From: Microcella pacifica
GTDB lineage: Bacteria > Actinomycetota > Actinomycetes > Actinomycetales > Microbacteriaceae
Direction of reading: 5' to 3'
Assembly: GCF_009371975.2 (NCBI RefSeq)
Contig: NZ_VIKT02000022.1
Location: 1 to 35,118 of the forward strand
Length of the DNA stretch: 35,118 bases
Made by a program: the position numbers and the translations under genes. Of the stretch, positions 22,119 through 29,269 are shown piece after piece; the first letter of the stretch is position 1, and each line of letters opens with the position of its first letter. The notes under the pieces were generated by a model, which did not search any database, had not been told where the DNA came from, and saw nothing but the letters and a program-made list of their open reading frames with translations.

Positions 22119-22153
22119 TGTGCCTCGGTTGCTGCAGAGTTCCTTCCGGTCAC

Positions 22154-22226
22154 GGCCCCATCGTTTAGCGGCCTAGGACACCGCCCTTTCACGGCGGCAG
22201 CACGGGTTCGAATCCCGTTGGGGTCA
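22154..22226 (+). tRNA. tRNA-Glu (UUC anticodon)
   Basis: A 73-base cloverleaf. The acceptor stem GGCCCCA pairs with TGGGGTC, including one G-T pair. The anticodon stem CCGCC/GGCGG holds loop CTTTCAC with anticodon TTC. The T arm is CGGGTTCGAATCCCG, and the discriminator base is A. The CCA end is not encoded. Confidence 0.97.
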
Positions 22227-22255
22227 CTCAGCTACCGACACAATTGAATACGCAA

Positions 22256-22329
22256 GGCCCTGTAGCGCAGTTGGTTAGCGCGCCGCCCTGTCACGGCGGA
22301 GGTCGCCGGTTCAAGTCCGGTCAGGGTCG
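22256..22329 (+). tRNA. tRNA-Asp (GUC anticodon)
   Basis: A 74-base cloverleaf with acceptor GGCCCTG/CAGGGTC (one G-T pair). The anticodon stem CCGCC/GGCGG holds loop CTGTCAC with anticodon GTC. The T arm contains GGTTCAAGTCC and the discriminator base is G. The CCA end is not encoded. It is 29 bases after tRNA-Glu, so the two are likely co-transcribed. Confidence 0.97.
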
Positions 22330-22333
22330 CGGT

Positions 22334-22383
22334 GAGAGCCTCGCTGAAGTACCGAGCCACTCGGTACGAGGTGGGGCTTTTTC
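22334..22383 (+). terminator. Strong intrinsic terminator after tRNA-Asp
   Basis: A nested stem: perfect inner GTACCGAG/CTCGGTAC with a 3-base loop, an outer CCTCG/CGAGG extension, then GGGGC followed by a run of five or more T. It ends the tRNA-Glu/tRNA-Asp transcript, which implies that tRNA-Phe has its own promoter in the remaining 20 or so bases or depends on read-through. Confidence 0.85.
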
Positions 22384-22404
22384 GCTAGGGTCACGTACCC
22401 GCAC

Positions 22405-22480
22405 GGCTCTGTAGCTCAGTTGGTAGAGCGCACGACTGAAAATCGTGAGGTCACGGGATCGACGCCCGTCGGAGCCACCA
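22405..22480 (+). tRNA. tRNA-Phe (GAA anticodon), CCA encoded
   Basis: Acceptor GGCTCTG/CGGAGCC, anticodon stem ACGAC-type with loop CTGAAAA (anticodon GAA), T arm CGGGATCGACGCCCG, discriminator A at 22477, then an encoded CCA (22478-22480). The two other tRNAs of this cluster lack CCA. The remnant of katG and the accessory island begin directly after it. Confidence 0.97.
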
Positions 22481-22487
22481 CAGCTTC

Positions 22488-22518
22488 ATCGTCCTCCCTA
22501 AGGCTGAGGAAGGACGAT
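22488..22518 (+). terminator. Stem-loop after tRNA-Phe, possible terminator
   Basis: ATCGTCCT (22488-22495) pairs perfectly with AGGACGAT (22511-22518), with two further C-G pairs after a bulge. Position 8 bases past tRNA-Phe suggests termination, though the T-run after it is poor. Confidence 0.45.
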
Positions 22519-22882
22519 TCGCTGGCGCATCTCGAGCTAACCTGCCCTGTCGGCAGCATGCGCGTCATCGGACACGAATTTCGGCGACATGAGCCACGGC
22601 TTCTTCATCAACACCGTGGGAGCGCTGACGAACAACCTTTTCGTGAAGCTGACTTACTTGGGCTACGCGTGGGAGCCGGCCGCCTCCACCTCCTACAACC
22701 TGCGCAACCGCACCACCTGCACGGTCGAGCACAGGGCTACCCGAGCCGACCTCGTGTTCGGATCGAACTCGATTCTGCCTTCATACGCCCGGGTCCACGC
22801 GCAAGACGACAGTCGCGAGAAGTTCGTGCACGACTTCGTCGCCGCTTGGAAGACGGTCTTGAAGGCCGACCGCTTCGACCTG
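22519..22882 (+). pseudogene. Remnant of the 3' end of katG (catalase-peroxidase)
   Basis: The translation from 22589 ends in a clear KatG C-terminus: TRADLVFGSNSILPSYARV, then DSREKFVHDFVAAW and DRFDL. These match the catalase-peroxidase pattern RADLVFGSNS..LR..AEVYA and EKFVxDFVAAWxKVMNLDRFD. Upstream of 22589 the match continues in another frame (LELTCP, then VGSMRVIG, for the family's LTAPEMTVLVGGMRVLGAN), so there is an internal deletion and a frameshift near 22570. The original stop is lost and the frame runs on to 22996. Only about the last 120 residues of a roughly 740-residue enzyme remain, without the heme or peroxidase active site. It is a decayed fragment, and I would not count it as a working gene. 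Confidence 0.8.
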
Positions 22883-22993
22883 GTGGCCAGGTCACCCGCC
22901 GCTGAACCGGTCATGGATGCTCGGGCCGGTGTCTCTGCGGGGGCCTCGGCTCTTTCGCTTGTCGGGACGTTTTCAGCACAAGCCGCCCGTCGT

Positions 22994-22999
22994 TAGGCT
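22994..22999 (+). promoter_or_regulatory. Likely -10 element of the winged-helix gene
   Basis: TAGGCT ends 6 bases before the ATG at 23006, which would put the transcription start at or beside the start codon. The AGGA between them is too close to act as a normal ribosome-binding site. Confidence 0.4.
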
Positions 23000-23005
23000 G
23001 CAGGA

Positions 23006-23317
23006 ATGGCCAACAGGAATGAGTTCAGAGCCTTTGTCGTCGAGGCGCTTCGAGCGCTCGGTGGATCGGCGACAGTGCTAGAAGTGACGAAGCAGGTCTG
23101 GCAGGTGCATGAAGCTGACCTGCGCCATTCGGGCGATCTCTTCTACACCTGGCAGTACGACATTCGTTGGGCGGCCCAGTACCTCCGCAACAATGGATAT
23201 CTGAAGACGGTCGATCGCGACAGGAACCACCCGTGGGAGCTCACGGAATCAGGCTGGCAGGTGGATCTCATGGCCCTGGCCTCATCTGCCAAGAAGAAGC
23301 GGAAGGCCTCTAGCTAA
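23006..23317 (+). CDS. Small winged-helix protein (Mrr N-terminal-like)
   Basis: A 103-residue protein with no enzyme domain. The pattern is that of a stand-alone winged helix: helix FRAFVVEALRALGG, then ATVLEVTKQVWQ, the WQYDIRWAAQYLRNNGYLK helix and a wing ending in WELTESGW. This is the layout of the N-terminal DNA-binding domain of Mrr-type restriction proteins. The tail is basic (KKKRK). Its stop overlaps the stop of the convergent cytosine methyltransferase gene by 4 bases. It may be a regulator or specificity accessory of the adjacent system; this is inference from position. Base composition is lower in GC than the core genes. Confidence 0.75.
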   Translation: MANRNEFRAFVVEALRALGGSATVLEVTKQVWQVHEADLRHSGDLFYTWQYDIRWAAQYLRNNGYLKTVDRDRNHPWELTESGWQVDLMALASSAKKKRKASS

Positions 23318-24405
23318 AGCGCAGCGACGAGTAGCCGCCCGATCGCTGCACCTAGCGGGATCGGTACTGCGTTTCCGATCTGACGGGCGATGTCGGTGCG
23401 GGATCCTACGAAGCGATGTCTCGGGCTGAATCCCTGGATCAGAGCGGCCTCATAGTGGGTGATCGCACGGTTTTCCTCCGGATGGAGGTATCTGCCCTTC
23501 TCCGGCTTGAAGAACTCTGTTCGGATGGTCACCGAAGGCTTGTCCCAGCGCAGTCTGCCCATGACGTCTCCAGAGCCCGTCTTGTGCTTGACCCAGCAAG
23601 GTGCCATGAGCTCGGGATAGGGCTCCAAGTCACGACGATTGCCACCTTCAGGAATGACGGCGAACCGCTTGAGCGAGACGGGCGTATAGTTCCGGCTCCA
23701 GTGCAGGTCGCGGGCAACGAAGGACCCAGGGAATACTCGGCCATTGAATTCGGTCTGCCGCTGTCCCAGAAGCTGATCTTGGTCAGGCTGACGCGGCACG
23801 TTGCGCAGCACGTCTCGAACCGTCACCCACGGGCGCAATCCGTCTCCCGGATTGGCGGCATGGGTCTTGGCGAGAACACCCGGGGAACCGAGATCTCGGC
23901 GATAGCCGATCATCACGGTACGACGGCGAGATTGCGCCGCGCCAAAGTCTGCCGCATTGAAGACTTCGGCGTCGAACGCGTAGTCCTCGAGCTCGCCTCC
24001 AGGTTCGGTCGCGGCCAGAAACTGATCGAATTGTGGCGACTTCCTGAATTCAGCGACGTTTTCGACGACGAAGTACTTCGGATGAGCTCGACCTATCGTC
24101 TCCGCGTACTCGCGCCAAAGGGCGTTCCGCTCATCTTCAACGTCACGCTTGCCGAGACTTGAGAATCCTTGGCACGGCGGCCCTCCTACTATGACGTCGG
24201 CTGAGGGCACATCGCCGCGAAGCCACTCGCGAATGTCACCGACGAACAGCAGACCTGAACCATGGCTAGCCTCGTAGGAAGCGGCCGCAGCGGCGTCCCA
24301 TTCGACAGCTCCGACGGTTCTGAACCGTTCGGATGCAGCTTGAAGGCCGGCCGACAACCCACCCGCCCCGGCGAATAGGTCGAGAACTCGAATATCGCCA
24401 GCCAT
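23314..24405 (-). CDS. DNA (cytosine-5-)-methyltransferase, DrmMII-like
   Basis: A 363-residue C5 methyltransferase. Motif I DLFAGAGGLS near residue 9 binds AdoMet; motif IV GGPPCQGFSSLGKR near 73-86 holds the catalytic Cys; motif VI FVVENV, motif VIII QSRRR and motif X QIGNAVP all are intact. It should methylate host DNA and so mark self. It is divergent from the three-gene helicase operon (154 bases between starts). In class 2 DISARM the modifying enzyme is also a cytosine methylase. A TAAGAT hexamer 6 bases before the ATG suggests a leaderless message. The target site cannot be read from sequence. A lone Dcm-type orphan is the alternative. Confidence 0.93.
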   Translation of the reverse strand: MAGDIRVLDLFAGAGGLSAGLQAASERFRTVGAVEWDAAAAASYEASHGSGLLFVGDIREWLRGDVPSADVIVGGPPCQGFSSLGKRDVEDERNALWREYAETIGRAHPKYFVVENVAEFRKSPQFDQFLAATEPGGELEDYAFDAEVFNAADFGAAQSRRRTVMIGYRRDLGSPGVLAKTHAANPGDGLRPWVTVRDVLRNVPRQPDQDQLLGQRQTEFNGRVFPGSFVARDLHWSRNYTPVSLKRFAVIPEGGNRRDLEPYPELMAPCWVKHKTGSGDVMGRLRWDKPSVTIRTEFFKPEKGRYLHPEENRAITHYEAALIQGFSPRHRFVGSRTDIARQIGNAVPIPLGAAIGRLLVAAL

Positions 24406-24411
24406 GGGCCA

Positions 24412-24417
24412 ATCTTA
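24412..24417 (-). promoter_or_regulatory. Likely -10 element of the methyltransferase gene
   Basis: TAAGAT on the minus strand is followed after 6 bases (TGGCCC) by the ATG at 24405, leaving no room for a leader. No Shine-Dalgarno sequence is present. No clear -35 was seen. Confidence 0.45.
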
Positions 24418-24524
24418 TGGGGAAGGTGCTCTGAGCGGTTCGCGCGACTCACAGGCATGTGCCACCAGTTCTGGGACGCCCTCGTTTGTCGGACGCTCGG
24501 GATATGTTGAAGGAGAGTCGACGA

Positions 24525-24542
24525 ATGAAGAGGCTCAGTTGA
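24525..24542 (+). other. Possible 5-codon leader ORF before the helicase operon
   Basis: AAGGAGAG followed after 7 bases by ATG AAG AGG CTC AGT TGA makes a well-initiated five-codon frame (MKRLS). Its stop runs into GAGGGAGG (24541-24548), the probable ribosome-binding site of the large ATPase-helicase gene at 24560. It may couple or limit translation of the operon, or may be chance. Confidence 0.35.
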
Positions 24543-24559
24543 GGGAGGCCGGCCCGTTC

Positions 24560-27500
24560 ATGTGGGAAGAATCTGATCCCGTGCTCGAAGCACAGGTAGT
24601 CGAACGTCAACGAATCACTATCGAGAACTACCGCAACGACCCGGATCTCTTGGCCGAGCACGTCGGCATGGAGGACAACTTCCAAGCGGGGGGCTACGGC
24701 GAACGGCAGGTCGAGGAGCTACTCCAAAACGCAATCGACCAGTTGGGGTCACCCGGGCGAGTCGAATTACGCCTGGCAGACGGGAGCCTCTACTGCGCTA
24801 ACGAGGGAACCCCGTTTGCCTCGGAAGGCATCAGGGCAATTACGGGCGCGTTCCTCAGTTCAAAAGACGATGAGAAAATTGGCCGTTTCGGTCTGGGCTT
24901 CAAGTCGGTCCTGGGTGTGACGAATCAGCCCCAGATCCTCAGCCAAACGATCTCGTTCGGGTTCAATGAGCCTGAGGCCAAGTCTCTTCTCGCCGAGTTG
25001 CCTTATGAAACCCAGCGAGTACCCACGCTCCGAGTCCCGAGTGTCCTTCACGCCCAATCGATCGCTGCCGATGACCCAAACGTGGCAGAGCTAATGGAGT
25101 GGGCCTCTACAGTCGTGAAGCTGCCGCTCGCCCGTGGAGGTGAGAGGCTTCGCCGACGCCTAGAGGAGTTCGACGTTCGCTACTTGCTCTTCCCGGAGAA
25201 TCTCGCGCAGGTTGACATTGTGCTCGCCGACGCTGAGGGTGAACTCGGTCGGCGTGTACTTCGTCGCCGTCCCGGAACTGACCCGGCATTGGTACAGCTT
25301 CAGGCGCCCGATGGAGAAACCTCCGAGTGGCGGGTGCTTCGAAGGGACCACCACGTTTCCGACGATGTCGCGAGCGACCTCCCGGGTCTATTCCGCCGAG
25401 ATCAGGTGACCGTCTCCTATGCGCTGGAGGTCGGGAAGTCCGGAGTCGGCGAATTCTGGGCCTGGTTTCCTTTGCAGGACCAGACCACTGCAAGCGGCAT
25501 TTTCAATGCTCCGTGGCAAGTCAACGACGACCGCACCTCGATGCTGCCGGGAAGCGCCCTGAACCGCGAGCTGCTTGGTGTCGCGGCGGAGCTCCTAATC
25601 GACGCGGCGCTACTCGAGTCAACGCCAGAAGATCCAGCGCAGCACTTCGATGTATTGCCTGCACGAGGGCGAGAAACTCGATCGGCGGCTGACAGGTTTC
25701 TGTCCGAACGAATTCCGCTGATGGCACGGAGGCACGAACTGATCCCCACGGGTCAAGGGGAGATGCGAGCACCATCTCGAGTTCGCGCACCTTTCCTCTC
25801 TAGCCAGCCAAATCCGTTCGATTTGCCAGCAGAGGTAATGCAGCGTTGGTCAGACGCGACCAAGGATGCGGATGCTCCCCATTGGAGCTGCTACAGGACG
25901 CCAACTCGTCGGGCCCGACTGGCGCAGCTTCTCCTTGGAGACGATGAGCGCGCTGTGTGCGTGACAGTAACTCCGAGCGCCTGGCTCTCGGAAGCGGCAG
26001 AAGCGCGATCGATCGATGCGATAGACGCCGCCCTCTCAGTGTTCCTCCGCCTCAAGCAAGAGAAGGACGAGATCTGGAAGCAGTTCCAGAGCGCCCTGAT
26101 CATTCCTCTCGAAGGGGGAGGTTTCGCAAGGGCTGCTGATGCAGCCACCGTCCTTCTCCCGGTGGCACTAGCCGAGGCTCCTGCCGGGGTGTCAATGGTG
26201 GAAGGCGCATTCGCTGAAGACCCGGGGCTTCGAAGGAAACTGGAAGAGCTCGGAGCGAAAGACGTCTCGGCGGATCAGGTTGCCCTCGCAACTGCGATGA
26301 CCGGGCACGCTAACTGGACTGACGCTGATTGGAGCCAGTTTTGGACCATGTTGGCAAAAGCCACACCATCGGGAGGTAAAGACGCTCTCGAATCGCTGGA
26401 GACGCGAAGAGTCCCCATAAAGGTGCAAACCGACGCGGGAACATGGCGCGAAGCAGTTGACGTGTTCTTGGACCCAGCCATGGCGCCTGGCATCCCAGCG
26501 AGACAGCCTTCCTTCCAGGCCGTCTCGGGTCGACGCGACTTGCTTGAGCTAGCGGGATGCATTGTTGACCCACACCCTGACTACCCAGTGCATCGTGAAC
26601 GCGCTTTCGAGATCTACTCCAAGAAGATGCAGCAGGACGTCAACGCCAAGGTGCAAGAAGAATACGGCCGCGGGAAGCGCGCGACCTTGAAGTTCGGCGA
26701 CCCCCATGGGGCGGGGCCACTTGACGTGTTGATCGAACTCGCTGAGAACCCCGATCCCCACGCTCGGAGAGCCCGGGCCGATTGGTCCACCCGCATTCTG
26801 CTCGCGAACCGAACTAGCACAATTGACGCTGGTCTCCGCATCTACGGTCAAGACCGAGACGCAAAAGTCACGATGACCGCTCCGGACATCTGGGCTGTCG
26901 AAGCCTTCGGGCTAGTGAACACATCGCTTGGGGCTGAGCCACTCAAAACCGCTCTAGCCACTTCACTCTCACAGTTCGGGCAGTATCTGGCGGTCGTGAC
27001 CCCGCAACTCGCCGGAGCCTACTCGCTACCCAGAAGCCTCTCCGACGCGCCGGACGATGCCCTGAGATTGCTCTTCACGCGAGACGACTACACCGCAGAC
27101 GAACCCGAGCGGCTGGGAGAAGTACTTGCTGAGGCGTCCGGGCGCCCGACTTTCACGGGTGTGGACGAAATTCCGGCGTTCGACCCGAAGAGCCAACGAA
27201 TTCGCCTGACTCCGGTCCTGGAAGTCGTCCTGGCAACGACCGAGGAGATGGACGACCTCGGGTCACACAGTCTCCGCTATATTCCCTCCGGACCGTGCGA
27301 CGACGCACTAGTCAGCGCCTGGAGTGTTCAAAGGGCGTCTGATGTCATCGCCAGGGCGATCGACTGGACGCCCGTTGAAGACTCAGTCCCAATTCTCGAC
27401 GTCTACCCCAGCCTGAGAGACGCAGTCGCCAACCCGATAGAGGATCTCTTTGTTCGCCGTTGTAGCAGGATCACAAGACGGACTACCAGTCCTGCTGGAG

Positions 27501-29269
27501 TTCGAGAGCAGCGACTCCCTTCGCACCTGGATGGGAAAACTGTTCTGGTCGACGCAGAACTCGATCCGGTCTCTGAGCTCACCCGATTGAGCGCTGTGCT
27601 GCGACTTGGGCTAACCGAGGCGGACGCAGCAAGAGTGATCGCGAGCGATGAGGCGCTCAGGCAAAGCAAGCTTGTGCAAGACGTACTCGCCGAGTCTTCA
27701 GAGGCCAAGAAGCTCCTGCTTCTGGTTGGACGTGAAGAGCTCGTTGAGAACCTCCCCCATGGCCTACTAGGGGTGATCGAACGACGCCAGGGAAGACAAA
27801 GCGATCTTGCGGTCGCAGAGCTGTTCATAACGACACGAGGCAATGACTCCCTGCGGTGGTTGAAGGAGCCACTTTCAGAGGCAGGCCTCGCCGTGCCTCG
27901 CGCATGGGCCGGCTCAGCGGAAGCTGACCAGTTCGTAACGTCGCTGGGCTTCCCCCGCACTTACGCGGGCACCCGGGAGAAGAAGGCTACGCCTACGGAG
28001 CTTGTCCCCGGAAGAGTCGATCTCAAGCCACTGCACAGATTCCAGGAGGATCTGCGCAACCTAATACGCGAGCTGGTCCTGATCCGGGACAAGGATGGCG
28101 ATCATCGCCGTGGTCTTCTCTACCTACCGACCGGAGCTGGGAAGACCCGCGTCACCACGGAGTCGATTGTGGCGATGCTTCGAGACGAGGAGCTTGCCTC
28201 TCCTGTCCTGTGGATCGCGCAATCTGAAGAGCTCTGCGAGCAAGCGATTCTGTCGTGGGCAGAGGTTTGGCGCGCGATCGGTGACGAACGTCCTCTCGAG
28301 ATCACCAGATATTGGGGCAACTACGAGGCCGACGAGTCCCTTCAAGAATTGCAGGTTGTTGTCGCGACCGACGCGAAGTTGGCATCGATGATCGACCGAG
28401 GCAGTCGAGCGCACGGTTGGTTGCAGAATTCGAAACTTGTCGTGATCGACGAGGCACACACGGCTGGGTCACCGACTTACACGAAGATTCTGAGCTGGTT
28501 GGGAATCACCCGGGACGCCCGAGGCTCCTCGACCGCGCGCCCTCTCCTGGGGCTGACCGCCACCCCTTATAGGGGAACGAATGTGGATGTGAATAAGCAG
28601 TTCGTCGCGAGATTCGGAGAGCGGCGACTAAACGCACTGGATCTCGAGGACCCGATCGGTCAGCTCCGTGACATGCAAGTTCTTTCCAGAGTCGAGCATC
28701 AGTTGCTAGATGGAGTAATCGTTGATGATGCCCCGACCGAGGGCATCACCGGGGGACGAGCCTGGGATGACGTGTCACGCGCAACCCTAGCCAGGCTCGG
28801 AGAGAACCTTGACCGCACGCAGCAGCTCGTCGATCACATCATGCGACAGCACCCGGAATGGCCGATTCTGGTGTTCACACCGTCAGTGGTCTCCGCACAC
28901 GTGACGGCGGCTCTGATCAGAAGCCTAGGCAGACACGCGGACGCTGTGGACGGTGAGATGCGGGGGCAGGAGCGGCGGCGCAAGATCGACGCATTCAAGG
29001 CAGGAGACACGAAAGTGCTCGTGAACTGCGACCTTCTGACACAGGGTTTCGATGCACCGAAGGTTCGAGCTCTCTATATCGCCCGGCCGACGTTCTCGCC
29101 CAATCGCTACGTACAGATGGTTGGTCGCGGACTCCGTGGCCCCCTGAACGGTGGAACCGAAGAATGCCTGGTGGTGAACATGGTCGACACGTTCACCCAG
29201 TTCGACCGCAAGTTGGCGTTCACAGAATTCGACTACCTCTGGACCAAGAAGGGTGTGAAGAACAAGTGA
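24560..29269 (+). CDS. Sacsin/Hsp90-type GHKL ATPase fused to an SF2 helicase, DISARM-associated
   Basis: A 1569-residue protein. Residues about 20-330 form a GHKL ATPase module of sacsin type: N-box ELLQNAID at 53-60, CANEGTPF at 79-86, GRFGLGFKSVL at 108-118, and a downstream FNAPWQVNDDRTSM stretch. Residues about 340-1140 match nothing I recognise. The C-terminal 430 residues are a superfamily-2 helicase: Walker A PTGAGKT at 1190-1196, DEAH at 1297-1300, LTATP at 1332-1336, and motif VI QMVGRGLRG from 1519 with both arginines. I start at the ATG at 24560, 11 bases after GGGAGG, not at the in-frame ATG at 24404, which has no ribosome-binding site. Its stop overlaps the drmA-like GTG (GTGA). 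It replaces the DrmD or DrmE expected in known DISARM classes. Confidence 0.85.
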   Translation: MWEESDPVLEAQVVERQRITIENYRNDPDLLAEHVGMEDNFQAGGYGERQVEELLQNAIDQLGSPGRVELRLADGSLYCANEGTPFASEGIRAITGAFLSSKDDEKIGRFGLGFKSVLGVTNQPQILSQTISFGFNEPEAKSLLAELPYETQRVPTLRVPSVLHAQSIAADDPNVAELMEWASTVVKLPLARGGERLRRRLEEFDVRYLLFPENLAQVDIVLADAEGELGRRVLRRRPGTDPALVQLQAPDGETSEWRVLRRDHHVSDDVASDLPGLFRRDQVTVSYALEVGKSGVGEFWAWFPLQDQTTASGIFNAPWQVNDDRTSMLPGSALNRELLGVAAELLIDAALLESTPEDPAQHFDVLPARGRETRSAADRFLSERIPLMARRHELIPTGQGEMRAPSRVRAPFLSSQPNPFDLPAEVMQRWSDATKDADAPHWSCYRTPTRRARLAQLLLGDDERAVCVTVTPSAWLSEAAEARSIDAIDAALSVFLRLKQEKDEIWKQFQSALIIPLEGGGFARAADAATVLLPVALAEAPAGVSMVEGAFAEDPGLRRKLEELGAKDVSADQVALATAMTGHANWTDADWSQFWTMLAKATPSGGKDALESLETRRVPIKVQTDAGTWREAVDVFLDPAMAPGIPARQPSFQAVSGRRDLLELAGCIVDPHPDYPVHRERAFEIYSKKMQQDVNAKVQEEYGRGKRATLKFGDPHGAGPLDVLIELAENPDPHARRARADWSTRILLANRTSTIDAGLRIYGQDRDAKVTMTAPDIWAVEAFGLVNTSLGAEPLKTALATSLSQFGQYLAVVTPQLAGAYSLPRSLSDAPDDALRLLFTRDDYTADEPERLGEVLAEASGRPTFTGVDEIPAFDPKSQRIRLTPVLEVVLATTEEMDDLGSHSLRYIPSGPCDDALVSAWSVQRASDVIARAIDWTPVEDSVPILDVYPSLRDAVANPIEDLFVRRCSRITRRTTSPAGVREQRLPSHLDGKTVLVDAELDPVSELTRLSAVLRLGLTEADAARVIASDEALRQSKLVQDVLAESSEAKKLLLLVGREELVENLPHGLLGVIERRQGRQSDLAVAELFITTRGNDSLRWLKEPLSEAGLAVPRAWAGSAEADQFVTSLGFPRTYAGTREKKATPTELVPGRVDLKPLHRFQEDLRNLIRELVLIRDKDGDHRRGLLYLPTGAGKTRVTTESIVAMLRDEELASPVLWIAQSEELCEQAILSWAEVWRAIGDERPLEITRYWGNYEADESLQELQVVVATDAKLASMIDRGSRAHGWLQNSKLVVIDEAHTAGSPTYTKILSWLGITRDARGSSTARPLLGLTATPYRGTNVDVNKQFVARFGERRLNALDLEDPIGQLRDMQVLSRVEHQLLDGVIVDDAPTEGITGGRAWDDVSRATLARLGENLDRTQQLVDHIMRQHPEWPILVFTPSVVSAHVTAALIRSLGRHADAVDGEMRGQERRRKIDAFKAGDTKVLVNCDLLTQGFDAPKVRALYIARPTFSPNRYVQMVGRGLRGPLNGGTEECLVVNMVDTFTQFDRKLAFTEFDYLWTKKGVKNK

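Larger units (their letters stand above)
21786..22153. other. Intergenic region between the M23 peptidase gene and tRNA-Glu
   Basis: A 368-base gap with no convincing gene. The left part must hold the promoter and 5' leader of the leftward wall-hydrolase operon. I found no c-di-AMP (ydaO) riboswitch core there. The right part holds a GC-rich hairpin (CCCCGC/GCGGGG, 22033-22047), the palindrome at 22050-22064 and the tRNA promoter at 22089-22118. Confidence 0.5.

Noticed and set aside
22420-22905. 161-codon open frame starting inside tRNA-Phe
   Set aside because: It starts in a tRNA gene and only its middle part shows KatG residues before the frameshift; the region is better read as a pseudogene.
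23006-24405. Winged-helix gene plus methylase as a simple type II restriction-modification pair
   Set aside because: The 103-residue protein is only a DNA-binding fold with no nuclease motif, and the methylase sits beside drmA and drmB homologues, so a DISARM-type reading fits better.
24404-24559. In-frame ATG at 24404 as start of the GHKL-helicase protein
   Set aside because: It lies inside the CCATGG that starts the opposite methyltransferase gene, has no ribosome-binding site, and the extra 52 residues look non-conserved. The ATG at 24560 has GAGGGAGG in place.
29164-29265. Upstream ATG for the drmA-like gene, giving 34 extra residues
   Set aside because: It would overlap the helicase gene by over 100 bases and the extra residues are a shadow of its reading frame; the GTG at 29266 gives the usual GTGA junction and the expected DrmA N-terminus.
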